Source: Metallyticus violacea (Eukaryota; Arthropoda; Insecta; Mantodea; Metallyticidae). From it: 64,000 bases of DNA. Below are positions 10,704 through 20,270 of this stretch, one piece after another. The notes under the pieces are model-generated. The model made no database searches. It saw nothing but the letters and a program-made list of their open reading frames with translations, and was not told where the DNA came from. The DNA is taken from positions 48,623,501 to 48,687,500 of the forward strand of contig CM060830.1 of the NCBI GenBank assembly GCA_030762175.1, written 5' to 3'. The first letter of the stretch is position 1. Every line of letters starts with the position of its first letter. Made by a program: the position numbers and the translations under genes.

Positions 10704-11398
10704 ATGTATATAAAACTTCCTTGTAATCCATAAATATTTTATCACGAATATCATCTAGAGGACCGAAGAGATACAGGCCAACTTTTGTAAGAGCAGGGCT
10801 ATCGGTTGGGTTTGTTAGAACATAAGAGAATTGTGCAAATGGATACTTTGAAGGCTAACTGCACTTTTCAAAAATAGTCACATATCACCTACTTCATCTC
10901 ATTATTTTCTTTTCAACCCAGTTGAACCGCTAATATTAATGGTTATTTCACTGGAACAATCAGTTGTTTGGTTATTCGCAAACGTTTCCACGTTGTTTCT
11001 TTCAGTGTTGACAGACGGTTGATAGACAATGGTTACACGCGAGCAAACTGTTTATAATAATGCTAGCATACGGCGGTTCATACTTTTATCTGTAAATCAA
11101 CATGTCTTCCGCCAACTGCTATCCGTCAGCCTCAACAGTGTAGGTTATAATGAACTGCCAGTAATTCAGTGTCGCGCAATGGAGCTAGAGCATGAACACT
11201 ACCATGAAATGATTCATTGCGGGTTAAATTAGGAAAAATTCCTTGAGATTCTCACATAAGCTTCGTGGGGTCTCCTTTACGTACAATTCCTCAGTTAGAT
11301 GACGAACTGAACATTGTTTAAAAACGAAGTGTAAAGTGGATGACTGCAGAGAACATTCCCTCTGTTGCAAGAAGAACCCCAAGTAATTCAGAGGCAAC
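10704..11398. other. Unassigned stretch
   Basis: A 67-codon plus-strand frame (11029-11232) has no recognisable motif. No repeat is identified. Confidence 0.35.
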
Positions 11399-11407
11399 TC
11401 TAAATAT

Positions 11408-11973
11408 ACCGCAACGGGTGACCGAGGTCGTTAAGGCGCGGACTCGTACGTGAGAGATCTGGGGTTCTTTTTTTTTATTGATTTATTTATGGACGCTTTT
11501 TAACATCTCAGGTCATCAGCGTCCCATTCAACTCAGGGCGTGAAACTACCGACAAATTTTGCTTAGAGGCCTCTCTTTCAGACTTGAGGTTCTTTTTCGC
11601 CGTAAATGTACGACACGGGACCCACGGCTTTACTTCCCTTCCGAAGGAAACCATACTTAGGATTTTTACGCCCGAAAATATCCATCGGTCCTGGCCGGGT
11701 TCGAACCCGCGTTCTTGGGTGTAGGAGGCAAGTATGGTAACCACTACACCACCAGGACCGACGGTCTGGGGTTCGATTCCCACCATACCTCGTCCCTCTG
11801 AGGGTTTTTCAGGTTTTCTTCAGCCCTAATAAATGGCAAATGCCGGGGAGGTACCCTAAATTTACGCCTGGGCCGTTTCCTTCCTTAAAAATACCCTTTC
11901 CCAATTTATCATGAGTGTTCACCGCCTGTGGTGCCTAAGTAGTAAAAACGGGTGTTAAACAGCATTTAAAAAA
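11408..11973 (+). mobile_element. SINE family A copy (A3), split by a SINE B insertion
   Basis: The 5' part (11408-11467) holds GGGTGACCGAGGTCGTTAAG and GCGCGGACTCGT, the tRNA-like head. The 3' part (from 11765) resumes with TCTGGGGTTCGATTCCCACC and continues through AATGCCGGGGAGGTACCC to CACCGCCTGTGGTGCC and GGGTGTTAAAC. A 9-bp duplication TCTAAATAT flanks the whole element (11399-11407, 11974-11982), proving both pieces are one insertion. The interruption falls inside the B box, so the internal promoter is broken. Confidence 0.93.
11468..11764 (-). mobile_element. SINE family B copy (B2), nested in SINE A3
   Basis: Near full-length family B in reverse orientation. The tail comes first (TTGATTTATTTATGGACGCT), then the CCGAAGGAAACCATACTTAG segment, GGGTTCGAACCCGCG (B box reverse complement) and the head complement GGTAACCACTACACCACCAG. 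It is flanked by a perfect 10-bp duplication TCTGGGGTTC (11458-11467, 11765-11774) made from the host SINE B box. It therefore arrived after SINE A3. Confidence 0.94.
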
Positions 11974-11982
11974 TCTAAATAT

Positions 11983-12221
11983 TGGATCCTGAAGTGTCTT
12001 AAAAAGTTATTTCACTACTTTAGGGTAAGGGAAATATCTTCCCGTTCGGTTCCCCACAACTTCAGTGAAGTGCTGTGGTGGAATGCTGCCGAAGGAGACA
12101 CTCGCCGTATTTCTGAAATCATGTGATGAAACTTGCATCTATCATATATTCTGGAAATAAAGCGTCAGGCATTAATATGAACAGCAGCTTTAATAGCATT
12201 ATCAAAAGTATACCGGCGCTA
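11983..12221. other. Short unassigned stretch
   Basis: Flanks a transposase remnant. The segment just left of 12222 may be further C-terminal or trailing transposon sequence, but no motif identifies it. Confidence 0.35.
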
Positions 12222-12404
12222 TCATACTCTCTCTTTAATGAAAAACCACAAAGCATTGTCTGGTGTGGTGAGATTAGAGCTTCCCAAATACCAATGCAAC
12301 AGTATAGGTGAGTGTTGAGTTTCGCGTTCTATCCAACGATGTTGAAATGTGTCATCGAGCCAGTTACTGACCACAACAGAAAAGTGTGCCGATGCACCAT
12401 CTTG
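12222..12404 (-). pseudogene. IS630/Tc1/mariner-type transposase, catalytic C-terminal fragment
   Basis: On the minus strand, one frame from 12404 reads QDGASAHFSVVVSNWLDDTF, then QHRWIERE, and ends ..LTTPDNALWFFIKERV followed by a stop near 12222. QDGA.AHF holds the second catalytic Asp of the DDE domain. The later LTTPDNALW..IKE segment is equivalent to the S/T-PDL.P.D..LWG..K block that carries the third catalytic residue. Residues between the two are diverged and appear shortened. The N-terminal helix-turn-helix part is not visible. The frame is different from the longer spurious frames on this interval. Confidence 0.75.
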
Positions 12405-12780
12405 TTAGTAACTGACAATGCTAATGATGCGTGCTGTTTTTAGCTGCGGACGTAACCAGGTATACTTGAGAAGATGTGACACTTGATTTACCGATATGAA
12501 TGAAATAAGGGCAAAAAGACGATCTGCAGCCATACCCGATCACATCATACGGAGAATTCTTTTGAATTTTTATTATAAATGGGGTTATTCTTAACTCAGA
12601 AGAAAACAAACTCGGATTTCTTGAGTTGCGCATTTTTAAAAAGAGATTTCTGTGTTGGAAATGTTTTAATGATTAAGTCAAATATAAAGATACCCATCTG
12701 TTGAGAATCACAGTGCTGAAAGATTTCATTTTTTAATCCTTTTTCACTTGGCCGTGCTATGCTGTTTGCGGCATGCTTTC
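12405..12780. other. Unassigned stretch
   Basis: May include upstream parts of the same transposon, but I cannot align any motif. No gene supported. Confidence 0.3.
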
Positions 12781-13053
12781 TGGTTGCCAGTTCTGGAGGC
12801 ATACTTGCCTTCTATACCCAAGATCGCGGTTTAAGCCGGTCAGGATCGATGGATTTTTTCGGGGCGTAAAAATCTCAAGTATGGGCTTACTTCGGAAGGG
12901 AAGTAAAGCCGTGGAATTTACTACATGTCAAAGAGTGTCAAATCTGAAAGAAGAGACCTCTGAGCAAAATTTGTCGGCCGTTTCACGCCCTGAATTGAAT
13001 GGGACACCGATGATCTGAGATGGTAAAAATCGTCCATAAATAAACCAAATCAA
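12781..13053 (+). mobile_element. SINE family B copy (B3)
   Basis: Family B landmarks in order: CATACTTGCCTTCTATACCC head, GATCGATGGATTTTTTCGGG, TCGGAAGGGAAGTAAAGCCG, GAGCAAAATTTGTCGGCCG, TTTCACGCCCTGAATTGAAT, and CGTCCATAAATAAACCAAAT. The A box is degraded and the central CGTACATTTACG module has diverged. Confidence 0.9.
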
Positions 13054-13428
13054 CAGTTTCCCAATTGGTTTGATAGGCGATTGAGCCGCTGACTCGGCGA
13101 CGGCAGCACAAGTTTCTTTATGCCCGAGTGAAGGGTCACCTACCTCGCTTCGCGTCATTAACTCACCCCATACTGACAGATTTTGTCTCCCTCTTCAGTT
13201 ATGCTCTTGTGCCTTGTATAATCTTAATCATGGTTCTTTCCCCGTATGAGGCCGCTTATGTATCCAAACGAATCCATAAGTCTCTTCTTTAAACTAAAAA
13301 TACTCGTTTTCACCATTTTGAAAATTTGATTTGCAATATTGATTAGTATCTTTTATTCTCCTAGCTATATTCATATTGTGTTTACAATTTGTTAGAAGTT
13401 AATATTGAAATTGTTATACGAGCATCAC
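13054..13428. other. Unassigned stretch
   Basis: No gene or known repeat visible. Confidence 0.35.
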
Positions 13429-13437
13429 CCACACATA

Positions 13438-13686
13438 CCGTCCGGGTGGCCGAGGTAGTTAAGGCGCGGACTCGTGAGCGGGAGGTCTGGGGTTAGAATC
13501 CCACCAGGACTGTCCTCCCTGACAGGTTTTTTTTTTCAGGTTTTCCTTAGTCCTCAGAACTAGCAAATGCCGGGGAGTACCCTAAACTTAGGTCTGGAAC
13601 GCTTCTTTCCTTAAAAGATTTATCAGTGTCCACCGCCTGTGTTGCCTCAGTGGTAAAACCGTGCGTTAAACACTTAAAAAAATTAT
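13438..13686 (+). mobile_element. SINE family A copy (A4)
   Basis: Head GGTGGCCGAGGTAGTTAAGG with GCGCGGACTCGTGAGCGGGA and B-box GGGGTTAGAATCC, then AATGCCGGGGAGTACCC and CACCGCCTGTGTTGCC. A 9-bp duplication CCACACATA flanks it (13429-13437, 13687-13695). The region between the TTCCTTAAA word and the tail is about 40 bases shorter than in other copies. Confidence 0.93.
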
Positions 13687-13849
13687 CCACACATAAACTT
13701 CACAAACGTTACTCATAAATATTGTTTGATAACGGGTTGTTACAGATGTACTAGGACTTTTCGCTCAACTGTATTTGCATCCTCTTTGTTAACTGGAAGT
13801 CCTTTGAAGTAGGTTAACTATTTTTCTATTGCTATTGTTATATCTTCAT

Positions 13850-13871
13850 TCTCTCTCTCTCTCTCTCTCTC
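13850..13871. repeat. (TC)n microsatellite
   Basis: Eleven consecutive TC dinucleotides. Confidence 0.9.
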
Positions 13872-14143
13872 GTCCGATTTGAGTTTCTTAAACACCTTTG
13901 GGCACCAGTTATATCATATTCTTGTTTTATAATACCTTCTAAAGGAAATATTTTAGCAGTTTCAATAATGTTTGATTCAGATGGCTGAAAAACATTAGCT
14001 AGAGCTCTTATCTGACTGAAAACTTGGTTACTGAAAGTTAACGAATGATGCTTCCCAACAATGAACCACTTAACTATTTATGTCACACTTCGCAAACAAT
14101 CCTACAAATAATACTTCTTAGGCTTTCACGGCCGGTGTTATAG

Positions 14144-14242
14144 TTAAAACAGTTAAACTCTCCCGGGCAGTTTTGACGTGGTCCATGGTTTAAATTACTA
14201 CCATAGCTTTCACCTACTACTCCGGTTGGCATCTTCAGTGGA
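14144..14242. repeat. Left inverted arm of Penelope-like unit
   Basis: Its reverse complement matches 14648-14746: shared words GTCCACTGAAGATG, ACCG.AGTAG.TGGTGAAAG, TAGTAATTTAAACCATGG and CGCCCGGGAGA (here TGCCCGGGAGA). Read on the minus strand it contains CTGAAGA...GAAA, the order of a hammerhead-ribozyme core. Confidence 0.85.
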
Positions 14243-14647
14243 CTATGAACTACACCTAACTGTTAACAAGACTACAGTGTTGATCCGTCTCTGGCTGTAG
14301 AGGACGATGGATATGTGTGCGGCGGAAGTGGAGGGGAGAGGATGGAGGGGTAGTTGCTTGTTTTTAAGAACCGGTTTCCATATGCCACTTATATGATATC
14401 CTCCATCTCTATTAAAGTTGTTTGGATGCTGTTGTATTTCCAATGCTTCCCTCATGGAATAGATTGAAAAGTCCTTATGTTTTTGCAACCACTTCTGTTT
14501 TATTAAAGTGTACGCCATGGCATTCATTTATTGCATGTTCTGCTACCGCCGATCGTTTGGGTTGATTAAGGCGCAGATGTCGCTGATGTTCCTCCAGACA
14601 GAGAGGGATCAATACTGTCGTCTTGTTAATAGTTAGAGTATTAACAA

Positions 14648-14746
14648 GTCCACTGAAGATGCTAACCGAAGTAGTTGGTGAAAGATATAGTAGTAATTTA
14701 AACCATGGATCACGGAAAAACCGCCCGGGAGATTTTAGCTGTTTAA
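14648..14746. repeat. Right inverted arm of Penelope-like unit
   Basis: Plus strand: GTCCACTGAAGATGCTAACC, then GAAGTAGTTGGTGAAAG and CCGCCCGGGAGATTTTAGCT. It is the inverted counterpart of 14144-14242. CTGAAGA lies at 14653-14659 and GAAA follows after a TAACC/TTGGT-type stem. Confidence 0.85.
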
Positions 14747-14759
14747 ACCCTAGAAATAT

Positions 14760-15388
14760 AATTATTATAATATTTTCCACAAAATGTGACTATCTCATAG
14801 TAATGTTTATTTTACTTGAACATCATTGCAGAAAAAATCATCAATCACCTGTTTCATCTCGTTATTTTCTGCCAACCTAGTCTGAAGAATGTCATGCATT
14901 ACTTCTGATAAACAAATAGCACCACAGTCCCACTCTTCTTCATCACTGATACTTAATATTCAAATGTTGCAAGTGAAACAATGCTAGCGTACTTCAAGGA
15001 ATTTTGCGGCGTAATTTGGTGCACGAGTAATGGAGAGAACACTTGGGAAGCTGCATAAATTTGTATCTGTCCTGAAAAGTTGGATACAGACAAAGGCCAG
15101 CCAGCAAAGCGAGGGGAATTCATAAATTAAGTTTTAAAGATATGTTAAGGGGTGTACAAATGTGAAAAGGGTTTTAAATTAAAGACAAAAGGAATGAGGT
15201 AGATTTAGAAATAATTGAGGAGAGAGTAAAAAATGTTGCGAAGAATATTTGCTGGAACTTGTTTTAGGTTTCCCACTGGTCTATTCCATTGAACTTCACT
15301 CCTGTATATGCACATGCGTTGGCTTCTCGTATTCTTTTTCTTCGGTTAATTATTATTTTTTAATGGTTAAAGTCATTTGCACAAGTAC
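14760..15388. other. Unassigned stretch
   Basis: No gene or repeat recognised. Confidence 0.35.
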
Positions 15389-15418
15389 TCCTGTACCACA
15401 AAAACTTGTGGTACAGGA
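15389..15418. repeat. Perfect 13-bp-arm hairpin
   Basis: TCCTGTACCACAA (15389-15401), loop AAAC, TTGTGGTACAGGA (15406-15418). Arms are fully complementary. Confidence 0.9.
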
Positions 15419-15562
15419 AAAACCGTTATAAACATTGCTATGAAGAGTGTATATAACATAGTAAGAATAACGCCAAAACCTCCGATGTGTTTCATACAGG
15501 TGCTTGAAAAGATGGGTAGAAGAACTGGCTTCCTCTTATTTTCCTCAAGCAAACAAAATGAA

Positions 15563-15720
15563 TCGGGTGGCTCAGGCGGTAAAGCTGGATTAGCATTCGA
15601 GAGGTCCCGGACTCAATGGCAGCTGGGCCGGTCATCCTGACCTTGGGGTTTTTCGTGATTTCCCCTCGTAAATGCTGGAATGGATATTTACATTCCACAG
15701 TTTGTTTTTTTTTCACTCTC
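15563..15720 (+). mobile_element. tRNA-headed SINE-like repeat (family E)
   Basis: CGGGTGGCTCAGGCGGTAAA at the start resembles a tRNA A-box arm and GAGAGGTCCCGGACTCAATG the B-box arm, followed by a non-tRNA body (GACCTTGGGGTTTTTCGTGA, CCCTCGTAAATGCTGGAATG) and a T-rich end. Unlike A and B, there is a single copy here and no duplication was identified, so its limits are approximate. Confidence 0.55.
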
Positions 15721-16684
15721 CCATTTCATTCCGTTTGTTTGTTACAGGGTTGAACGGGCCAGGACTGTGAGATATGATGGTGGCATGCGCTTTGTAAACG
15801 TTTCTTAAGGGCTCGAACTCCTTGGGGAAGGGGCTACGCCTGCGTTGGAGTGTTATATGTACAAATGTATTAGGTTCCGGGTCTGCGTTCGCGCAGTCGC
15901 CACCCGTGGATTCCGCCTCCCGGTATCTTCCCGTTCATCCCTTCCTCTCAGTATCCTCTTTCTATCTGGTCAGTCTAAAGAACGCTGCATACTTATAAGA
16001 GGAAAAATTATGGAAGCAATACTATAATCCAGAATTATTTTAATTTTACGAAAATGCCTCCGATGTGGGAAAAGTTTCTAATTTAAACTACACTATATAT
16101 TTGACAGTACTAAGAATGAGCTGATTGGCTAAAGTTTGTTGAGGCTTGTCAGTCGATAAGGATATGTTGGCGAGACAAGGGGTTGGTATCGAGAAGGAGG
16201 TGCAGAGACTCAAGGAGAGACAGACCAGGAGAGAACACTCTCCTCTCAAGTCTTAAAGCAAGCAGTAATACTGGGGTGTTCCAGGATGGGCTTATTTCGA
16301 TTAATTAGAAACCTGGAACAATTCAAACTTGAGTCCACTCAAAGATTTACTTTTTTTTTTCTAATGTATTTTCAATTAGTAAATTTGAATACTGAGCTTG
16401 CAAAAATGTAATTAAATACCAGTGTTTTGTTAATATTGTTCAGTTTTTCGTAAGGCTATTATTTAGACATATAGCTCTGCCCTGATGAGATGATATAGCT
16501 ATTTTGTTGCCCAGTAAGTCAGTTTTTGCAATATGTCATCATATATTATTGTAATATGTTAATTATAACTAATATTTTTGCACATCTCATACAGGCTTGC
16601 AATTTATTTCAGAATTTAGCAGGTTTCCAGTATTTTATAAATTGTGTATAATAATATAAAGTTACTAATGTGATAGTACGAGCA
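15721..16684. other. Unassigned stretch
   Basis: The first 250 bases are relatively GC-rich and could continue the repeat on the left. A 60-codon frame at 15845-16027 has no recognisable motif. A purine-rich patch lies near 16150-16250. Confidence 0.3.
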
Positions 16685-16845
16685 CAATAATTTTCCGAAA
16701 AGGGTATGTGTTTAAAGAGTGCTAGCCGAGCTGAATGGTAGTAAAGGTGGTAGCAAAGTGATAGCAGAGCATGGTTAAATAATTCTCCAAAGAGAGTGCG
16801 TGTTTACAGAGTTCCAGCCGAGTTGAGTGGTAGTAAAGAGGGGTA
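16685..16845. repeat. Imperfect tandem duplication, unit ~91 bp
   Basis: AATAATTTTCCGAAAAGGGT, GTGTTTAAAGAGTGCTAGCC and GAGCTGAATGGTAGTAAAG recur from about 16777 as AATAATTCTCCAAAGAGAGT, GTGTTTACAGAGTTCCAGCC and GAGTTGAGTGGTAGTAAAG. The second unit is incomplete. Confidence 0.8.
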
Positions 16846-16849
16846 AAAC

Positions 16850-17190
16850 CAATTTAAATCAATTTAATCTCACATAACATAAGAATATATACGACATAAC
16901 CTTGTGCACGGATACAATGCTATCTGTATCTAAACTAGTTTCATATATACAAGCCTTCGTTTGTTTATTTCCACAATTATAGCTACTACAAATACATTAT
17001 CCCTTACAATATATTGTTTCAGATGGTGTTCGTGGTCTCATCTTCAATATCACTAAAAGTCAACGTTTCTAAATAAATATATAATTTTTAACTTTGCTAT
17101 TAATGCGTACGCTCTTATGAACGTTACCATTCTTTTCATACTCGTGTAATTATAGCAACCATTATCACGTGATCGTGGCATCTAGTAGCC
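16850..17190. other. Unassigned stretch
   Basis: AT-rich, nothing recognised. Confidence 0.35.
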
Positions 17191-17191
17191 G

Positions 17192-17225
17192 AATTGTTAG
17201 CATGCAACAATGCATGCTAACAATT
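17192..17225. repeat. Perfect 14-bp-arm hairpin
   Basis: AATTGTTAGCATGC, loop AACAAT, GCATGCTAACAATT. The arms are fully complementary. Confidence 0.92.
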
Positions 17226-17997
17226 AAATCTCAAGACGTCCTTATGAACAGTTATAGGGAGAAAGTTTTGAGTCCCCTTCGACCTTTACAATACTTGGTC
17301 TGTTCTGTTGTGGAAGGCAATGATTATTCATTTTAATTATCTATAGTATGTTGGTCGTAATCGAGTTTTGCTGCCCATTTCCAGGGCTAGAAGAGGAATC
17401 CGTGTTTCGGACGAGGGTGGACGAAAGCTGTCGATGACGTACGACCTGCCATTACGGCGCATGTGTGTGGGAGTCCTGTTATCCGGGTAATAACAACACA
17501 TTGATCTAAATCTGACATCAAAAACAACCCCCTCCTCTGCCGGCCATACACGTATTACCTCTTACTGGTTCATTTCGCGGGCATGCTACATGGCCGGCCA
17601 CTCTGCCCTTGCGATGAATGATAGACTGCGATCCATGTATATGTTTGTTTGTTGCCAACCATATGTCCAGTTAACGTTGAGAGGTTACCAGGAGATGGTA
17701 TATCAAGACATAACAATAAGCGTCTGTAACTGCATGCCGACCTCAAGTTTCTCTATTCTTTCCGACATTCGCCTAAGAAAAGAAAGACATTCCCACATAA
17801 TGAGTGAGATATATCCTCGAGAATCGATCCCACAACTAAGAGTATGAAACTAGAGATAACACACTCATTGGTTCATCTTTCCCATGCAAAAACGATGTAC
17901 CACTTAATAACAAGCTAAAGAATAGAATGCCATTCATTTGTTTGACCCTCGCTTTAGGCAGTAAACTAATTTCGACTTTCTGCAGTCAAGCGGCCGC
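17226..17997. other. Unassigned stretch, locally GC-richer
   Basis: About 17395-17600 is richer in CG dinucleotides than the surroundings. An 85-codon plus frame (17590-17847) has no recognisable domain. I make no gene call. Confidence 0.3.
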
Positions 17998-18923
17998 TTT
18001 TTTATATAGATTATTTAAGGACGCTCTTTAGGGGACATTGGGAGTGAATTTTCACACTTTCAAATTTTTGTATGGATTTTTCTGAAACTTTTAAGTGACT
18101 AGATTGCTGTTAAGTTGATATATATCAAATTTCATTCAAATTGGATGAGTACTTTACGAGATATAAATTATTTCTTTAATATTGTTTCGTAAATATGACG
18201 CTTAATCAAAATGTCCCGTCGGTTCATGAGCAGGTAAAATTGGCTGGCATTTTAGCAACTAGAGCTTTAATTCCCATGCAAAAATTGCATAGAAAAAGAT
18301 TTTAAATAAATTTAACTGTCGATAATTTTTAAACTATAATACAGATTAATCTTTAAAATTAAATCATTTTTCATAGTTTTTGGGGGAAATTATTATTGGT
18401 GTTAGCATATTTTTGTCTTATAGAACGTCACCATGAATACTGATGCACATTCTGGTAAATTTTAATTGAATTTAAACAAAAACTATGATATGAGAAACAT
18501 TTTGAATGTGTGATAGTGAAGTTTTGAGAAAAATGCTGTTTTATAAAAACATATACTGGGAAAAAGTGGATTTAAAAGGACACGCGGAGCTCTTTAAATT
18601 ACTGTTGAGCCCAAAAGGAGGGGGACGTGCAAATGTTGACTCTCTGTGAACGCCCAAAGGTTCAAGGAACTATTTGGAGGATTTTTTTTGACAGATTTGG
18701 CCAAAACTCACTCCCATTATCCCTTAACAGTTTTGGTTATTAGCGTTCCATTCAATTCAGGGCATGAAATGGCAATTAATGTACTCAGAAACCTCTTTCT
18801 TTCAGACTTGATATTATTTTAAGTGCAATAAATTTACTTCCTTTCCAAATAAAGCCACACTTCGGACTTTTAAACCCCAAAAATATTCCAACGAGGACCT
18901 TGAGCCAATGGCCATACGTGGGG
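17998..18923 (-). mobile_element. SINE family B copy (B4), split by a 692-bp element
   Basis: The reverse-oriented tail GATTATTTAAGGACGCTCTT (18010-18029) is continued after the insertion by ATTAGCGTTCCATTCAATTC, GGGCATGAAATGGC, CTCTTTCTTTCAGACTTG and AAAGCCACACTTCGGACTTT. The tRNA-like head is truncated or eroded near 18905-18923. This is an old, diverged copy. Confidence 0.85.
18032..18723. mobile_element. Non-autonomous DNA transposon, TTA(A) target, nested in SINE B4
   Basis: The ends are inverted copies: left GGGACATTGGGAGTGAATTT, right (minus strand) GGGATAATGGGAGTGAGTTT, with three mismatches in 21 ungapped positions. The host SINE motif CTCTTTAACA is interrupted at TTA/TTAA: TTAG lies left (18028-18031) and TTAA right (18724-18727). 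This is either a TTA duplication (PIF/Harbinger style) or a TTAA one with one decayed base (piggyBac or Kolobok style). The interior has no frame above 60 codons and no transposase motif. Confidence 0.82.
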
Positions 18924-20009
18924 GACATACTCTTAAATCGTGACATTAACAGAAGAAATTGCACAATAAATAGAATATTTTGACATTCAAAAATGACGTA
19001 CGTGTTTAAAATACCTAGCTTTTCAAATAAGACATTAGAAATGTTTAGTTTTTTTCCTGTGAGATAGGCATATAAAATATATTTATTTCTAAAATATTGT
19101 AAATTTCTTCCCCTATATTCATCAAATGTTCACTAACTTCATTTATATGCTCACTCTTTTACAATTTCAATCAACGTGTAGCCGGTCGCCAATATAAACG
19201 TTTGCTGTAGCCAAAGATCGTAGCTTGTTTTCACGATAGCTAGGAAATTGCTGAAGTAGGTCGAACAACTAACACGTGACAGAACTTTAGCTAGGGTTAA
19301 GGCGAGCTGCTGTTTCCTGGCCGGTACAAATAAAGAATGCAGCGTAAGGATGTTGGTTAAGGTAATTAGCTGCAGTAAGCATGGGGAAAGACAATGAAGA
19401 AAACTCGTAAAGCCTGCATTTGGAAACTGGGTCGAGTCTAGCTCGTGTAATGATATAGTAGCACTTTGAAGATATAATAGTGTTGACATAGAGATAGAGC
19501 GCACGTCAATTTTTCTTTGTAGGGGAAAAGGCTGTGGTTAATAAGGGAGATGGTTAGTTGGTCTTAGCATGCAGAGCACCAGAAACAAGGGATAAACCTC
19601 TGAGCAATTAGGAACCGGAACAAATAACTTTGGCACTGGCAGCGTTTCCAAAGGTAAAAGGAACAACATTCTAAATCCTAGAACAGAGAAATAACCCAGT
19701 GCGTTTTTAGCTAATAAACCTGATGACACTTTAGATGTGTTTTATTAGAAAGTTCCTGAGTATCTTCAAGAATGTTAGGGCCAAAATAGTTCGTAAGATA
19801 GCATGATTTACTCCACGTAAACTGTAATAGAGAGTAAAATATTAAAGAAAATTTTCACAAAAGGAGTTGGAATATAGATGGCATTACTTTTTCTCTCTTT
19901 TCAGTATCTGACCAGCTTCTGTGCCATTATTCTGCCTTCAACAAAGCAACCAAATCTTCACAAGGCCTCAAAATTTATCTTTGTCACAACATATTTTTGT
20001 ACATAGACA
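18924..20009. other. Unassigned stretch
   Basis: A 117-codon minus-strand frame (19151-19504) and a 63-codon frame (19538-19729) have no recognisable motif and are probably chance. No repeat assigned. Confidence 0.35.
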
Positions 20010-20240
20010 TACGAGGGTAGGTCCATAAGTTTCCGGCCTCACTGGTAAGGATTATCGCCTTCACAAAGTAAGTGGTAGTGGATATGCTGCAAGTTAAGTG
20101 TTTTTGTCCTGCATTGAGGTTATGCACTTTTAATTTGCAATTTCCATGACTAAAGTGTTAACGATTTCATCCATCATGTGAAAGCTACTAATTTACCCAG
20201 TTTATCAATGCTCTTGACCTTAGCTATGACAATATTAATA

Positions 20241-20270
20241 CGAGGGTAAGTTCATAAGTTTCCGGCCTAT
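20241..20270. repeat. Internal extra mariner terminal repeat
   Basis: TACGAGGGTAAGTTCATAAG, then TTTCCGGCC, matches the outer termini for about 30 bases and then diverges (TATAGTTACC versus TCACTGG). It is preceded by TTAA with TA at the junction. Confidence 0.88.

Larger units (their letters stand above)
14144..14746 (-). pseudogene. Penelope-like element 3' end: GIY-YIG endonuclease remnant between inverted terminal arms
   Basis: Penelope-like elements encode an RT followed by a GIY-YIG endonuclease. On the minus strand, about 14590-14500 gives HLRLNQPKRSAVAEHAINEC and HG.HF, and about 14430-14345, after a frame change, gives REALEIQQHPNNFNRDGGYH followed by SGIWKPVL. The R-AVAEH segment and the R.ALEI....NFNR.DG....W block are the conserved C-terminal parts of that endonuclease. 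The GIY-YIG core itself and the RT are missing. A frameshift near 14490 breaks the frame. The remnant lies between two inverted ~99-bp arms, annotated separately. Confidence 0.72.

Noticed and set aside
11508..11786. 92-codon minus-strand frame, similar frames recurring at several sites (e.g. 12773, 45285, 56041, 39033)
   Set aside because: These are translations of SINE A and B copies, not proteins. Their mutual similarity reflects repeat copies.
17590..17847. 85-codon plus-strand frame in GC-richer DNA
   Set aside because: No recognised domain or splice context; not reported as a gene.
19151..19504. 117-codon minus-strand frame
   Set aside because: No recognisable motif, no splice or promoter context, and flanked by unassigned AT-rich sequence. 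Compatible with chance.
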